A DNA stretch of 64,000 nt. It comes from an uncultured Prevotellaceae bacterium. GTDB taxonomy: Bacteria > Bacteroidota > Bacteroidia > Bacteroidales > Bacteroidaceae. Below are positions 55,361 to 63,426 of this stretch, piece by piece. The notes under the pieces are model-generated. The model was not told the DNA's origin, did not search any database, and saw only the letters and a program-made list of their open reading frames with translations. Made by a program: the position numbers and the translations under genes. Every line of letters begins with the position of its first letter. The stretch's first letter is position 1. Location: the NCBI GenBank assembly GCA_900316315.1, contig ONCK01000006.1, positions 1 through 64,000 of the forward strand. Reading direction: 5' to 3'.

Positions 55361-57007
55361 TTAGGACTCGACAGGCTGGTCAGATACGGCCGGCAGTCGG
55401 ATGATGTGTGCCGGATTGCCTGCGACAACGGCATAGGCGGGAACAGAATGGGTCACGATGGCTCCGGCGCCGATGACTGCGCCTTGCCCGATGGTAACAC
55501 CGGGCAGAATCTTGGCCCCGTCGCCTATCCAGACATCAGAACCTATGACGACAGAGCCCTTGCTATGGAGAGAGCGGCTGCGAGGAGCCTTGTGGAGATC
55601 ATCAGGGTCTGTCGTGCCGTGGCTATGGTCAGTGATGAGGATATCGCTGCCCAGAAGTGTACGGTCGCCAATCTCGATGTGATGGATGCAACCGAGGTGA
55701 ACGCGCTGGTTGAAGGTGACGTCATCGCCTATCTTGAGGCTGGGCTGCGTGGCACCGGCCTTGATGCACTCGATGCGCAGGCCTGAGAGACTGTTGAATC
55801 TGTTGCCAATCTCTACGTATCGCCCGCCGCTCAGCATATCGTAGCCGGTGACATGACAGTTTTTGCCTGCCTTGACTTGAGAGCGGAAACGGTGTGATAT
55901 GATAGTGGTGCGGAGATTGCGCCATCCGCGGGCGAAGCAGTGAGGCCAGACGAGAAGCAGCAGATGACTGATTAGCCATGATACGGCACGGCAGATGGCC
56001 TGTCCTATCTTCGTTAGCCAGTGGCGTATCATCTTGGCTGAAAAGATGAAGCGGAAGCCAGAGAGGATGAAAAGGTAGATGCCGACACTCTCGTCGAGAT
56101 ACTTGCGTACGTGGTCGAGCTTGAGATGGGTAGGACGCCGGAGCAGAACATGATTAAACCAGTAGGGGAAGAGAAAGTCACTGATGCGGCGCTTGATCTC
56201 CATGAGACTGCGGGTCGAGATACCGTTGTCCTCAAAACGGTCGTAGATGCCGGTGAGATTGCGTCCGAAGACTTCAAAGAGATTATAGCCCCCGTTGTTT
56301 TGGGTCTCGGCTCCTGAGTCAAAGAAGGGGAGATTGACAATCATATTCTCGCGATGCTCGAGCGCTGACTGCAGATAGAGTGGTACCTGGAGTAGATGGG
56401 TGTCAAAGTAGTCGTCGAGGCTAATCTGCGGAATGAGCTTTGTGCTGACGATATTGCTGCTCATGAAGGTGATGAAGACAGCTATCTGGCAGAGCATGTC
56501 GTCCAGGTCGGTGAAGATATGGAAGGGAATCTTGTCCTTGCCGCTTACGCGGATGTGGACGAGACCAAAGTCGTGGGACTCGAGTTGCTGGAGAAGCTGA
56601 TGCAGATAAGGGGTCTGCAGAAAGTCATCGTCGCCAAGCAGCCAGACATATTTGCCCTGGGCACGTCGGAGGCACTGCAGAAAGTTGCGGTCTGGGCCGA
56701 TATTCTCCTGGTTGCGCAGATAGATGAAGGGCAGTTTGGAACGGTAAGCCTCGACTACCTGAGGCGTGTGATCAGGAGAACAATTGTCGCTGACGATGAT
56801 TTCTATCTTGCGGAGGTCATCTGGCTGGATGGTAAGCAGACGCTCCATCTGCTCCTTGAGACACTCTGCCCTGTTGTAGGTGGGCAGGCAGATGGTAAGC
56901 ACTTTGTCATAGCTGGTGCGGGCGTCTGATGACGGTGCTTCGGCAGAAGTGACCTCGTGAGTGTCATCATGATCGAAGAGCAGCGGCTGTAGGTGGTCTA
57001 TATCCAT
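55361..57007 (-). CDS. GT2 glycosyltransferase fused to a hexapeptide-repeat acyltransferase
   Basis: A 548-aa two-domain protein. Residues 36-260 form a GT-A glycosyltransferase 2 domain: TICLPTYNRAECL, IVSDNCSPD and WLLGDDDFL with the metal-binding acids at 126-128. The type resembles O-antigen deoxysugar transferases. A hydrophobic linker (about 325-365) follows. Residues about 385-535 are a left-handed beta-helix acyltransferase, with repeated V/I-G-x-x-V/I turns, a catalytic-type histidine in ITDHSHG and the closing VVAGNPAHIIR. It could transfer a sugar and acylate it. It is last in the polysaccharide operon, 25 bases after the flippase gene. Confidence 0.85.
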   Translation of the reverse strand: MDIDHLQPLLFDHDDTHEVTSAEAPSSDARTSYDKVLTICLPTYNRAECLKEQMERLLTIQPDDLRKIEIIVSDNCSPDHTPQVVEAYRSKLPFIYLRNQENIGPDRNFLQCLRRAQGKYVWLLGDDDFLQTPYLHQLLQQLESHDFGLVHIRVSGKDKIPFHIFTDLDDMLCQIAVFITFMSSNIVSTKLIPQISLDDYFDTHLLQVPLYLQSALEHRENMIVNLPFFDSGAETQNNGGYNLFEVFGRNLTGIYDRFEDNGISTRSLMEIKRRISDFLFPYWFNHVLLRRPTHLKLDHVRKYLDESVGIYLFILSGFRFIFSAKMIRHWLTKIGQAICRAVSWLISHLLLLVWPHCFARGWRNLRTTIISHRFRSQVKAGKNCHVTGYDMLSGGRYVEIGNRFNSLSGLRIECIKAGATQPSLKIGDDVTFNQRVHLGCIHHIEIGDRTLLGSDILITDHSHGTTDPDDLHKAPRSRSLHSKGSVVIGSDVWIGDGAKILPGVTIGQGAVIGAGAIVTHSVPAYAVVAGNPAHIIRLPAVSDQPVES

Positions 57008-57032
57008 AGTGAGAGAGACTTAAATACTGTGT

Positions 57033-58388
57033 TTATTGGGCCGGAGCATGCCATAGCCGCCGCTTGGTGCGGAAGATACGGTACGCCCAAGGCATGAGAA
57101 TGAGTGTGATGAGGCAGTAGCCTGTTGTGATGCCGTTTACGCCGTAGAGGTGGCCGATGCCGATTGTCGAGAGGCAGCATAGCAGGCCGCTTACGACGGA
57201 GTAGGGCAGAAAAGGCTCCTCCTTGTGACAACGCAAATAGGTCGCCCACGCTGTGATAAACTGATTGGCGAACTCAGGTACCATCATGAGCAGCATGGGC
57301 CAGTAGTCGAGGAAGCGATCGGCGATGTGGATGCCAAGGGGAGTAATGTCCCACTGCCGCATGACCCAGATGCAGGCAAAAAATCCGACTAGCAATGCCA
57401 GATTTACGCTTACGGCTTGCCTGACCGTGTAGTGGAAGAGCCTATCAAGCTTGCCGTATTGCTTCATCTCGATGTAGCCAGAATAAACCGGCACCTTTGT
57501 GCTTGTCCAACTGTACGTGAGCGCTTGTATACCTGTGAGTACGGTGAGTGTCATGCCCATCTGACCGGCGACGACGGCTCCATCAGTGGCAAAGATGACG
57601 GGGTTGAAGAGCTGGAAAATGAAGTAGCCGCTTATCCAACTGACAGCAATCTTCCACTGAAAAGGAAAAATCTCTTTCATGTAGGATATGCGTTCGTTCA
57701 CAGGCGTCTTGAAGATGTTCCAGATGATACTTCCGAGCGGTGTCATCAGCAAGGCGACGAGACTCACTAGGATGTAGATGATATTACCAATGCTCAGTGC
57801 ATAGAGTTTGGCTCCGAGCGCAAAGCTTAGCAGCACGGCAATGAGATAACAGGTGTACTTGTAGAAGTAGTAAGCGGCGACCTCTTTGACCTTGCCAAGG
57901 CCTTGGAGATAACTGAAGATGGGCGTGAGCAACAGATTGAGCGCCGTGGTGACACAGAGAATGAGCCAAGGCGCCTGCCAATCGATGTCGGTGTCTTCTC
58001 GACCGTAGTGAGAGAAGAACATCATGCCGCCTAGAATAAGGGCCAGCAGAAGTATTGTGGAGAAGAAGATATACCATTTGGCACAGAAGTGTATCAGTGA
58101 TGACAACCTCGACTGGTAGCGCTCCTCGCCGACGAGCTGTATGCCCTGCCACGAGAGGTGGCTGACCTCATGAGCGACATACTGGGTGATGACCGTATTC
58201 ATGCCGAGCTCAAAGAAGACCTGTATGGCCAAGATGCTCTTGAAGGTATAGTAGTACCCCTGCTCAGCACCACTGAGATACTTCAGAATAAAGAGGGCGG
58301 TGATAAATCCGCCTCCCGCCGAGACCATCTGGCCGGCGGAAGTGTAGGCGATGCTTTTATCTATGCCGAGCTTGCGGGTAAGCCACAT
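57033..58388 (-). CDS. Polysaccharide flippase (Wzx/MATE-like)
   Basis: A 451-aa membrane protein with about 12-14 hydrophobic segments spread over its length, for example VSAGGGFITALFILKYLSG, STILLLALILGGMMFFS, LIAVLLSFALGAKLYAL and LLVGFFACIWVMRQW. The pattern matches Wzx-type O-unit or capsule exporters, which move lipid-linked oligosaccharides to the outer face of the inner membrane. It sits between sugar-synthesis and transferase genes, which supports this role. No polymerase (Wzy) gene is in the window. Confidence 0.82.
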   Translation of the reverse strand: MWLTRKLGIDKSIAYTSAGQMVSAGGGFITALFILKYLSGAEQGYYYTFKSILAIQVFFELGMNTVITQYVAHEVSHLSWQGIQLVGEERYQSRLSSLIHFCAKWYIFFSTILLLALILGGMMFFSHYGREDTDIDWQAPWLILCVTTALNLLLTPIFSYLQGLGKVKEVAAYYFYKYTCYLIAVLLSFALGAKLYALSIGNIIYILVSLVALLMTPLGSIIWNIFKTPVNERISYMKEIFPFQWKIAVSWISGYFIFQLFNPVIFATDGAVVAGQMGMTLTVLTGIQALTYSWTSTKVPVYSGYIEMKQYGKLDRLFHYTVRQAVSVNLALLVGFFACIWVMRQWDITPLGIHIADRFLDYWPMLLMMVPEFANQFITAWATYLRCHKEEPFLPYSVVSGLLCCLSTIGIGHLYGVNGITTGYCLITLILMPWAYRIFRTKRRLWHAPAQ

Positions 58389-58416
58389 ATTTTAAATAGG
58401 AGAGACTGCTTCTGAT

Positions 58417-59331
58417 TTATTTGAAATAGGCCTCGGAGAGCTGCAGACCTGTAATCTGCCTGAGATAGGCCTGATCTCCGGCCACGTGGATGTACTCGTC
58501 GTTGACCTCGAGGCGTCTGATTTTGGGGAAGGCCTCAATGGCGCCTTCCTGGTAGAGATCACTGAGCTGCTCTATCAGGGCGGAGGCGACGCCGCAGCTC
58601 TTCTGATGCTCATCGAGCACAATCCAGTTGGAGTGCTTATGTGCCAATTGGCACAACTGCTCCCCGTCTATCGGCTTGATGAAGGGCACGCTGTAGAGGG
58701 CGGTGTCTACGTGGTGCTCCTTGACCCAGTCGACAGCTGCAGCCGTGATGCTACCAGTGGTGAGCAAGACACAGGGCGCGTTAGACTCCTGATAGCAGTG
58801 GAGGTCTCCCAACTTGAGCGTACAAGGTCCGTCAGTAAAGATTTCTTTTTCACCGGCTTTGCCTAGCCGGATGTACATCGATCCGCTATAGTTGGCGGAT
58901 AAGTGAGTAATCTTGCGGGTCTCTGATGGATCGGAGGGCGAGCAGACAACCATATTAGGCAGGGCGCGCATCACGCCTATGTCCTCGGTCGCATGATGAC
59001 TCATGCCCTGGCTGCCGTAAGCAAATCCTGCACCCACAGAGACAATCTTGACGCTGCCATTGTAGTAAGTGATATCGTTGCGGGTCTGCTCTAGACAGCG
59101 CAGAGTGGGGAAGTTGCCGATGGAGTAGAGATATACATTGTATCCGCTCATGGCCAGTCCTGCTGCCATGCCGGCCATGTTTTGCTCGCTGATACCTGCA
59201 TTGAGGAAGCGTTGGGGATAGGCTTGTGCAAAAGGCTCTACAACATTGTAGCCCAGGTCGCCGACAATCAGGAATATCTTGTCGTTGGTACGGGCTTCCT
59301 CTACGAGTTGCTTGATAAAGGCTGTTCTCAT
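58417..59331 (-). CDS. Transketolase-like enzyme, C-terminal subunit
   Basis: A 304-aa protein equal to the pyrimidine-binding and C-terminal domains of transketolase. NAGISEQNMAGMAAGLA holds the catalytic glutamate (E49) that activates thiamine diphosphate. GFAYGSQGMSHHATEDIGVMRALPNM and YIRLGK follow as in the family. It needs the N-terminal subunit encoded just upstream; the two reading frames overlap in ATGA. Together they would transfer a two-carbon ketol unit. In this operon the acceptor may be a CDP-ketosugar instead of a central-metabolism aldose. Confidence 0.9.
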   Translation of the reverse strand: MRTAFIKQLVEEARTNDKIFLIVGDLGYNVVEPFAQAYPQRFLNAGISEQNMAGMAAGLAMSGYNVYLYSIGNFPTLRCLEQTRNDITYYNGSVKIVSVGAGFAYGSQGMSHHATEDIGVMRALPNMVVCSPSDPSETRKITHLSANYSGSMYIRLGKAGEKEIFTDGPCTLKLGDLHCYQESNAPCVLLTTGSITAAAVDWVKEHHVDTALYSVPFIKPIDGEQLCQLAHKHSNWIVLDEHQKSCGVASALIEQLSDLYQEGAIEAFPKIRRLEVNDEYIHVAGDQAYLRQITGLQLSEAYFK

Positions 59332-60152
59332 CCTAGTTCCTCCTCTGCTTGTTTGAGTTCTTGGTCATTGGGGTTATGGTAGTGCCAGAAGATATTGTTT
59401 TCCATGAAGCTGACACCTTTGCCCTTGATCGTATTGGCAATGATGGCCGTGGGGCGCTCCTGCTCCTTGATGAAGTTGCGGTAAGCCTCCGCAATAGCAT
59501 CGGTATCATGACCGTCGATTTCAATGACATTCCATCTGAAGGTGCTCAACTTGTCTCCCAGCGGTTCGAGGTCCATAATCTCCTTGACATCGCCCATGCT
59601 TTGCAGCTTGTTGTAGTCGACGATGAGGCAGAGATTGCTCATCTTGTGTGCACCAGCATAGAGGATAGACTCCCAGCAAGAGCCCTCGTCGAGTTCTCCG
59701 TCACCTGTGAGGCAGTATACGCTGTACTTGCGCGGAGCACGCTCGGCGGCGAGCGCCATGCCTAGTGCGACGGGCAGGCCATGGCCCAGACTTCCGGTAG
59801 AGATTTCGACTCCCTTGAGCTGATTGCTGCAGTGGGTGTAGTAGAGCGTGCCGTTGTCGCCATAGTGCTCTCTGAGATCATCGGCATCGAGGTAGCTGCA
59901 GAGCGCCAACGTAGCGTAGAGGGAGGCGCAGCAGTGTCCTTTGCTTAGGATAAAGCGGTCACGCAGCGGGTCGTCAACCGTTTCGGGGGTGATCCGAATG
60001 AAGCCTCCGCCGTAGAGTACGGCGAGCAGGTCAGCCATGCTCAGGGCTCCGCCGCTATGGGAAGAGCGGGCGTGGTAGGCCATCTCAAGGCTGAGTTTGC
60101 GTATGTCCCGTGCGAGGGCACGGTAGTCGTGATGATATGTGTCGCAGTTCAT
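59328..60152 (-). CDS. Transketolase-like enzyme, N-terminal subunit
   Basis: A 274-aa thiamine-diphosphate-binding half of a split transketolase. SSHSGGALSMAD (H32), FILSKGHCCASLYATL (H73) and TGSLGHGLP are substrate- and cofactor-binding blocks. The ThDP motif runs from GDG (150-152) to N181, with DEGSCWES between. Overlaps of 4 bases on both sides (with the reductase and with the C-terminal subunit) tie its translation to the CDP-sugar genes. Split transketolases are also known in central metabolism, so position is the main hint to a special role. Confidence 0.9.
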   Translation of the reverse strand: MNCDTYHHDYRALARDIRKLSLEMAYHARSSHSGGALSMADLLAVLYGGGFIRITPETVDDPLRDRFILSKGHCCASLYATLALCSYLDADDLREHYGDNGTLYYTHCSNQLKGVEISTGSLGHGLPVALGMALAAERAPRKYSVYCLTGDGELDEGSCWESILYAGAHKMSNLCLIVDYNKLQSMGDVKEIMDLEPLGDKLSTFRWNVIEIDGHDTDAIAEAYRNFIKEQERPTAIIANTIKGKGVSFMENNIFWHYHNPNDQELKQAEEELG

Positions 60153-61063
60153 TGCTGTTTGAACTTATTGGTATAATAGTCGATAGTTTGTGCCATGCGC
60201 TCGGCGAAATTGTCCGTCCTGAGGCTGTATATCTCGCGTCTGAGCGCTGTAGTGTCGCCCTCCATATACATGCACTGGCCAGGCCGGTAGGGCAGGGCAC
60301 CGAAGTTAAGCTTGAAATTGGGATTTATCTTGTTGCGTATCAAGGTCACCATCTCCCGTAGTGGCATAGGATGGTCAGCGCTCACATTGTAGGCTCCACT
60401 GGGCGCGTTTTTGTGGGCAATGGCAGCAAGAGCTTGCGACACTTCTCCCACATAGAGGTAAGCCAACTTCTGCTCGCCTGGGGTGAAGTCCATGCTCTGC
60501 TTGGTGCAGATGCTCCTGATGAGAGACGGGATGAGCCACCGTTCGCTCTCTCCCGGTCCAAAGCAAGGAAAGAGACGTAGCCAGTACCACTTGATACCCT
60601 TCCCCTCGCAATAGGTCCGCAGGATATAGGATGCTGCTACCTTGCAGGCGGCGTAGGCAGTATTCGGATGAAGCGGATAAGTCTCGTCTACTTTCTGGGT
60701 GAAGGCTCCGTATTCTGACTGCGAACCGGTGCTGACGATCTTGCTGACGTCTGAGCGGTCGGCGATGTCGAGTACAGACTGCAGCAGGGCGATGTTGTCT
60801 GTCTGGCAAGCGTAGCTGATGCGGTCGGCGGCCGATACGCCTTGCCAGGCCAAATGATAGATGATGTCGGGCCGGTAGTTGGCTGCTACGGTCTGCCAGT
60901 CATCTTCGGTCATGACCCACTTGATCTTTTCGGCAAAAGGCTTGATGCGGCTTAGATTGCTCTCCTTGCGTCTGAGGGCGAGTATCTCGCAGCCTTGGTC
61001 AAGCAGAGCCTTGAGCAGATAGGATCCGATAAACCCGGTGCCGCCGGTTACGAATGCTTTCAT
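60149..61063 (-). CDS. NAD(P)-dependent sugar epimerase/reductase (extended SDR)
   Basis: A 304-aa extended short-chain dehydrogenase. TGGTGFIG (6-13) binds the dinucleotide; S114 in STGSQSEYG, Y137 and K141 (YAACK) form the catalytic set. NVSADHPMPLREMV lies in the substrate domain. In operons with CDP-glucose dehydratase such enzymes reduce the 4-keto group (abequose or paratose type) or epimerise. Here it may act on the product of the neighbouring transketolase-like enzyme. It overlaps rfbG and the N-terminal subunit gene by 4 bases each. Confidence 0.85.
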   Translation of the reverse strand: MKAFVTGGTGFIGSYLLKALLDQGCEILALRRKESNLSRIKPFAEKIKWVMTEDDWQTVAANYRPDIIYHLAWQGVSAADRISYACQTDNIALLQSVLDIADRSDVSKIVSTGSQSEYGAFTQKVDETYPLHPNTAYAACKVAASYILRTYCEGKGIKWYWLRLFPCFGPGESERWLIPSLIRSICTKQSMDFTPGEQKLAYLYVGEVSQALAAIAHKNAPSGAYNVSADHPMPLREMVTLIRNKINPNFKLNFGALPYRPGQCMYMEGDTTALRREIYSLRTDNFAERMAQTIDYYTNKFKQQ

Positions 61064-62136
61064 CTTGCCTTATTGATATATTGTCTGATCTGTCTGACGC
61101 AGAGACTGTAGGGATCTGTCGTCGTATAGGTCTTGTACCAGCCGACTGTCCACTCGATGCACTCATCTAGGGTAAGGCGAGGTTGCCATCCGAGCCGTGA
61201 TTGTGCCTTGTCGATATTGAGCAGCAGAAGCTGGGCCTCGTGCAGGGCATGAGGGTCGGAGGCATCGCGGAGTTGCCCTTGGCCGTAGTCGGATACAATA
61301 CGGCTGGCGACGTCCCAGACGGTGGCGACACTCTCTTTGCGCGGGCCGAAGTTCCACGCTTCACAGTACTCGGTGGGAGCTTCCCACATGCGCTGTGCTA
61401 GGAGTAGATAGCCACCCAGTGGCTCCAATACGTGCTGCCAGGGCCGGATGGCCTTGGGCGAACGTATGTTGATGACCTCCTGCTGTTGGATAGCTCTGAT
61501 GCAGTCGGGCACAATACGGTCTTTGGCCCAGTCTCCGCCGCCGACGACATTGCCTGCTCTTACACTGGCAAGACTCTTGTGGTGCTTGTCCCAGTCATGG
61601 GGGTTGAGGAAGCTGCGTCGCCAGCTGCTGATGGCTATCTCGCATGCGCCCTTAGAGGCTGAGTAAGGATCATAGCCGCCCAGCGGATCGGTCTCGCGGT
61701 ATCCCTCGAGTTGCTCGCGGTTTTCGTAGCATTTGTCGGTAGTGATCATCACGCCTACGCGGGTCTCGGGACACGCTCTCATCGCCTCCATTATGTGGAG
61801 GGTACCCATGACATTGGTCTCCCACGTCTCTACCGGCTCTGCGTAACTTAGTCTGACGAGCGGTTGCGCGGCGAGGTGAAAGATGATTTCCGGTTTGATG
61901 TCCATTACGGCTTGCTTGAGCCGTCCGGCATCTCTGATGTCGATGCGGAGGTCTTGGCATATCTTGTCGCCTATGCCGGTCACGACGTAGTTGTCTCGTG
62001 ATGTCTGAGGGTCGAGTGCGATGCCGTATACCTGGGCTCCCATCTCGTGGAGCCAAATAGCGAGCCACGATCCCTTAAATCCGGTATGCCCGGTCACAAG
62101 TACGCGCTTGCCGCAGTAGAAGTCTGGGCTTACCAT
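61060..62136 (-). CDS. rfbG: CDP-glucose 4,6-dehydratase
   Basis: A 358-aa extended SDR with the chosen start. GHTGFKGSWL (16-25) binds NAD, and YDPYSASKGACE carries the catalytic Tyr and Lys. RAGNVVGGGDWAKDRIVPD and RPWQHVLEPLGGYL are diagnostic of RfbG. It turns CDP-glucose into CDP-4-keto-6-deoxyglucose. The ATG at 62136 gives the usual short N-terminus and overlaps the rfbF stop by 7 bases (ATGGTAA); in-frame ATGs at 62145 and 62166 are alternatives. It follows rfbF and is coupled to the reductase gene. Confidence 0.93.
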   Translation of the reverse strand: MVSPDFYCGKRVLVTGHTGFKGSWLAIWLHEMGAQVYGIALDPQTSRDNYVVTGIGDKICQDLRIDIRDAGRLKQAVMDIKPEIIFHLAAQPLVRLSYAEPVETWETNVMGTLHIMEAMRACPETRVGVMITTDKCYENREQLEGYRETDPLGGYDPYSASKGACEIAISSWRRSFLNPHDWDKHHKSLASVRAGNVVGGGDWAKDRIVPDCIRAIQQQEVINIRSPKAIRPWQHVLEPLGGYLLLAQRMWEAPTEYCEAWNFGPRKESVATVWDVASRIVSDYGQGQLRDASDPHALHEAQLLLLNIDKAQSRLGWQPRLTLDECIEWTVGWYKTYTTTDPYSLCVRQIRQYINKAR

Positions 62137-62906
62137 ACCTTCCATGGCGCCCTCCCTTCGTTCCACATCTGATTAAGCTCTTTGTTGTCGCGCAGCATAT
62201 CCATCGGCTTCCAAAATCCTCTGTGCCTATAGGCGTGCATCTTGCCGTCAGCGGCCAAATGCTCGAGCGGCTCACGTTCAAAGGCGACAGTGTCGTCACT
62301 GGGTATGTAGTCAAAAACCTCAGGCTCGCAGACAAAAAATCCAATGTTGATCCATCCGCCATCTCCATCGGGTTTTTCCCTGAAAGACTTGACCCAATCG
62401 GTTTGCGGGTCGATATCTACGGCACCAAATTTGCCCTCTGGCTTGTATACAGCCATGGAGATAGCTGCATGGCTCTGCTCGTGTTTGCGTAGTGTGTCGG
62501 CGATGTCGATGTCGCTCACTCCGTCGCCGTAGGTGAGGCAGAAGCGTTCGCCCTTGACGTAGGGCTCTATGCGCTTGATACGTCCGCCGGTCATCGTGTT
62601 GAGACCTGTGTCGACCATCGTGATACGCCATGGTTCGGAGTGGCTGGAGTGTACCTCCACACTGCCCTTGGAGAGATCCACGGTCATATCGCTGTTGTGC
62701 AGGAAGTAGTTGGCGAAGTACTCTTTGATGACATACTGCTTGTAGCCGCAGCAGATGACAAAATCATTTATGCCGTAGTAGCTGTAGATCTTCATGATGT
62801 GCCAGATGATCGGCTTGCCGCCTATTTCCACCATGGGCTTAGGTATGAGTTGGGTGGCTTCGCTAAGACGCGAGCCAAATCCGCCTGCTAGTATCACTGC
62901 TTTCAT
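62130..62906 (-). CDS. rfbF: Glucose-1-phosphate cytidylyltransferase
   Basis: A 258-aa nucleotidyltransferase. AVILAGGFGSRLSEATQLIPKP near the N-terminus binds CTP and the sugar phosphate; GDGVSDIDI is the metal-binding acid block. FWKPMDMLRDNKELN at the C-terminus is typical of RfbF. It makes CDP-glucose from CTP and glucose 1-phosphate. The start at 62906 is supported by the promoter at 62976-62983, as an earlier in-frame ATG at 62978 lies inside that element. It is the first gene of the seven-gene operon. Confidence 0.95.
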   Translation of the reverse strand: MKAVILAGGFGSRLSEATQLIPKPMVEIGGKPIIWHIMKIYSYYGINDFVICCGYKQYVIKEYFANYFLHNSDMTVDLSKGSVEVHSSHSEPWRITMVDTGLNTMTGGRIKRIEPYVKGERFCLTYGDGVSDIDIADTLRKHEQSHAAISMAVYKPEGKFGAVDIDPQTDWVKSFREKPDGDGGWINIGFFVCEPEVFDYIPSDDTVAFEREPLEHLAADGKMHAYRHRGFWKPMDMLRDNKELNQMWNEGRAPWKVW

Positions 62907-62975
62907 AGCGCTTGGTATAGAGATGGTCTGCCTGCCGCCGGATGGGGAGACAGCTGAATCGTTGTTTACTAACTG

Positions 62976-62983
62976 CAAATGTA
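62976..62983 (-). promoter_or_regulatory. -7 promoter element (TACATTTG) of the CDP-sugar operon
   Basis: On the minus strand TACATTTG matches the -7 consensus and predicts a leader of about 63 bases before rfbF. The remaining gap to the phosphate transporter promoter (62984-63390) shows only a short direct repeat GAGTGGAATAT near 63233-63254. Confidence 0.5.
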
Positions 62984-63390
62984 GTATTTTTTTTACACAT
63001 CTCCTATCCTGTCTGATTTTTTCATCTTCTCTTCGGAACGACTTTGCTTAAGTCAAGTATTCTCGTCTTGCTTGATCGTCCATTCCTCCACTTCAGACTC
63101 GACTCGTCGCGATCCTGTCGGTGCGTAAAGGCTTAGGCGGAGAGGCATAAGGTTTTCCTTAATTTAAAAAAGAGCCTTACGAGAACTATCTCTCTGAGCC
63201 TACAAGTCTGAGGGTTGCCTTGCTATGGCGACAGAGTGGAATATGAGTGGAATATGCTACGATGTGTTTGGTACAAAGTGGTAGGTTGTTTAAGTAGAAA
63301 GGCAGTTAATAGTACGTCTGAGAAGCTGTCGAGAGCGAAATCTTAACGAAATCTTCACACAAACTTTACTATATCGTAATACGGCCTGTT

Positions 63391-63398
63391 TACTTTTG
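63391..63398 (+). promoter_or_regulatory. -7 promoter element (TACTTTTG) of the phosphate transporter gene
   Basis: TACTTTTG matches the -7 consensus 28 bases before the start codon. No convincing -33 element or Pho-box-like repeat was seen. Confidence 0.5.
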
Positions 63399-63426
63399 CA
63401 GCACAACTGATAAAAGCAATAGCAAA

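Noticed and set aside
63300-63426. Pho box upstream of the phosphate transporter
   Set aside because: No paired 7-base direct repeats at 11-base spacing could be recognised.
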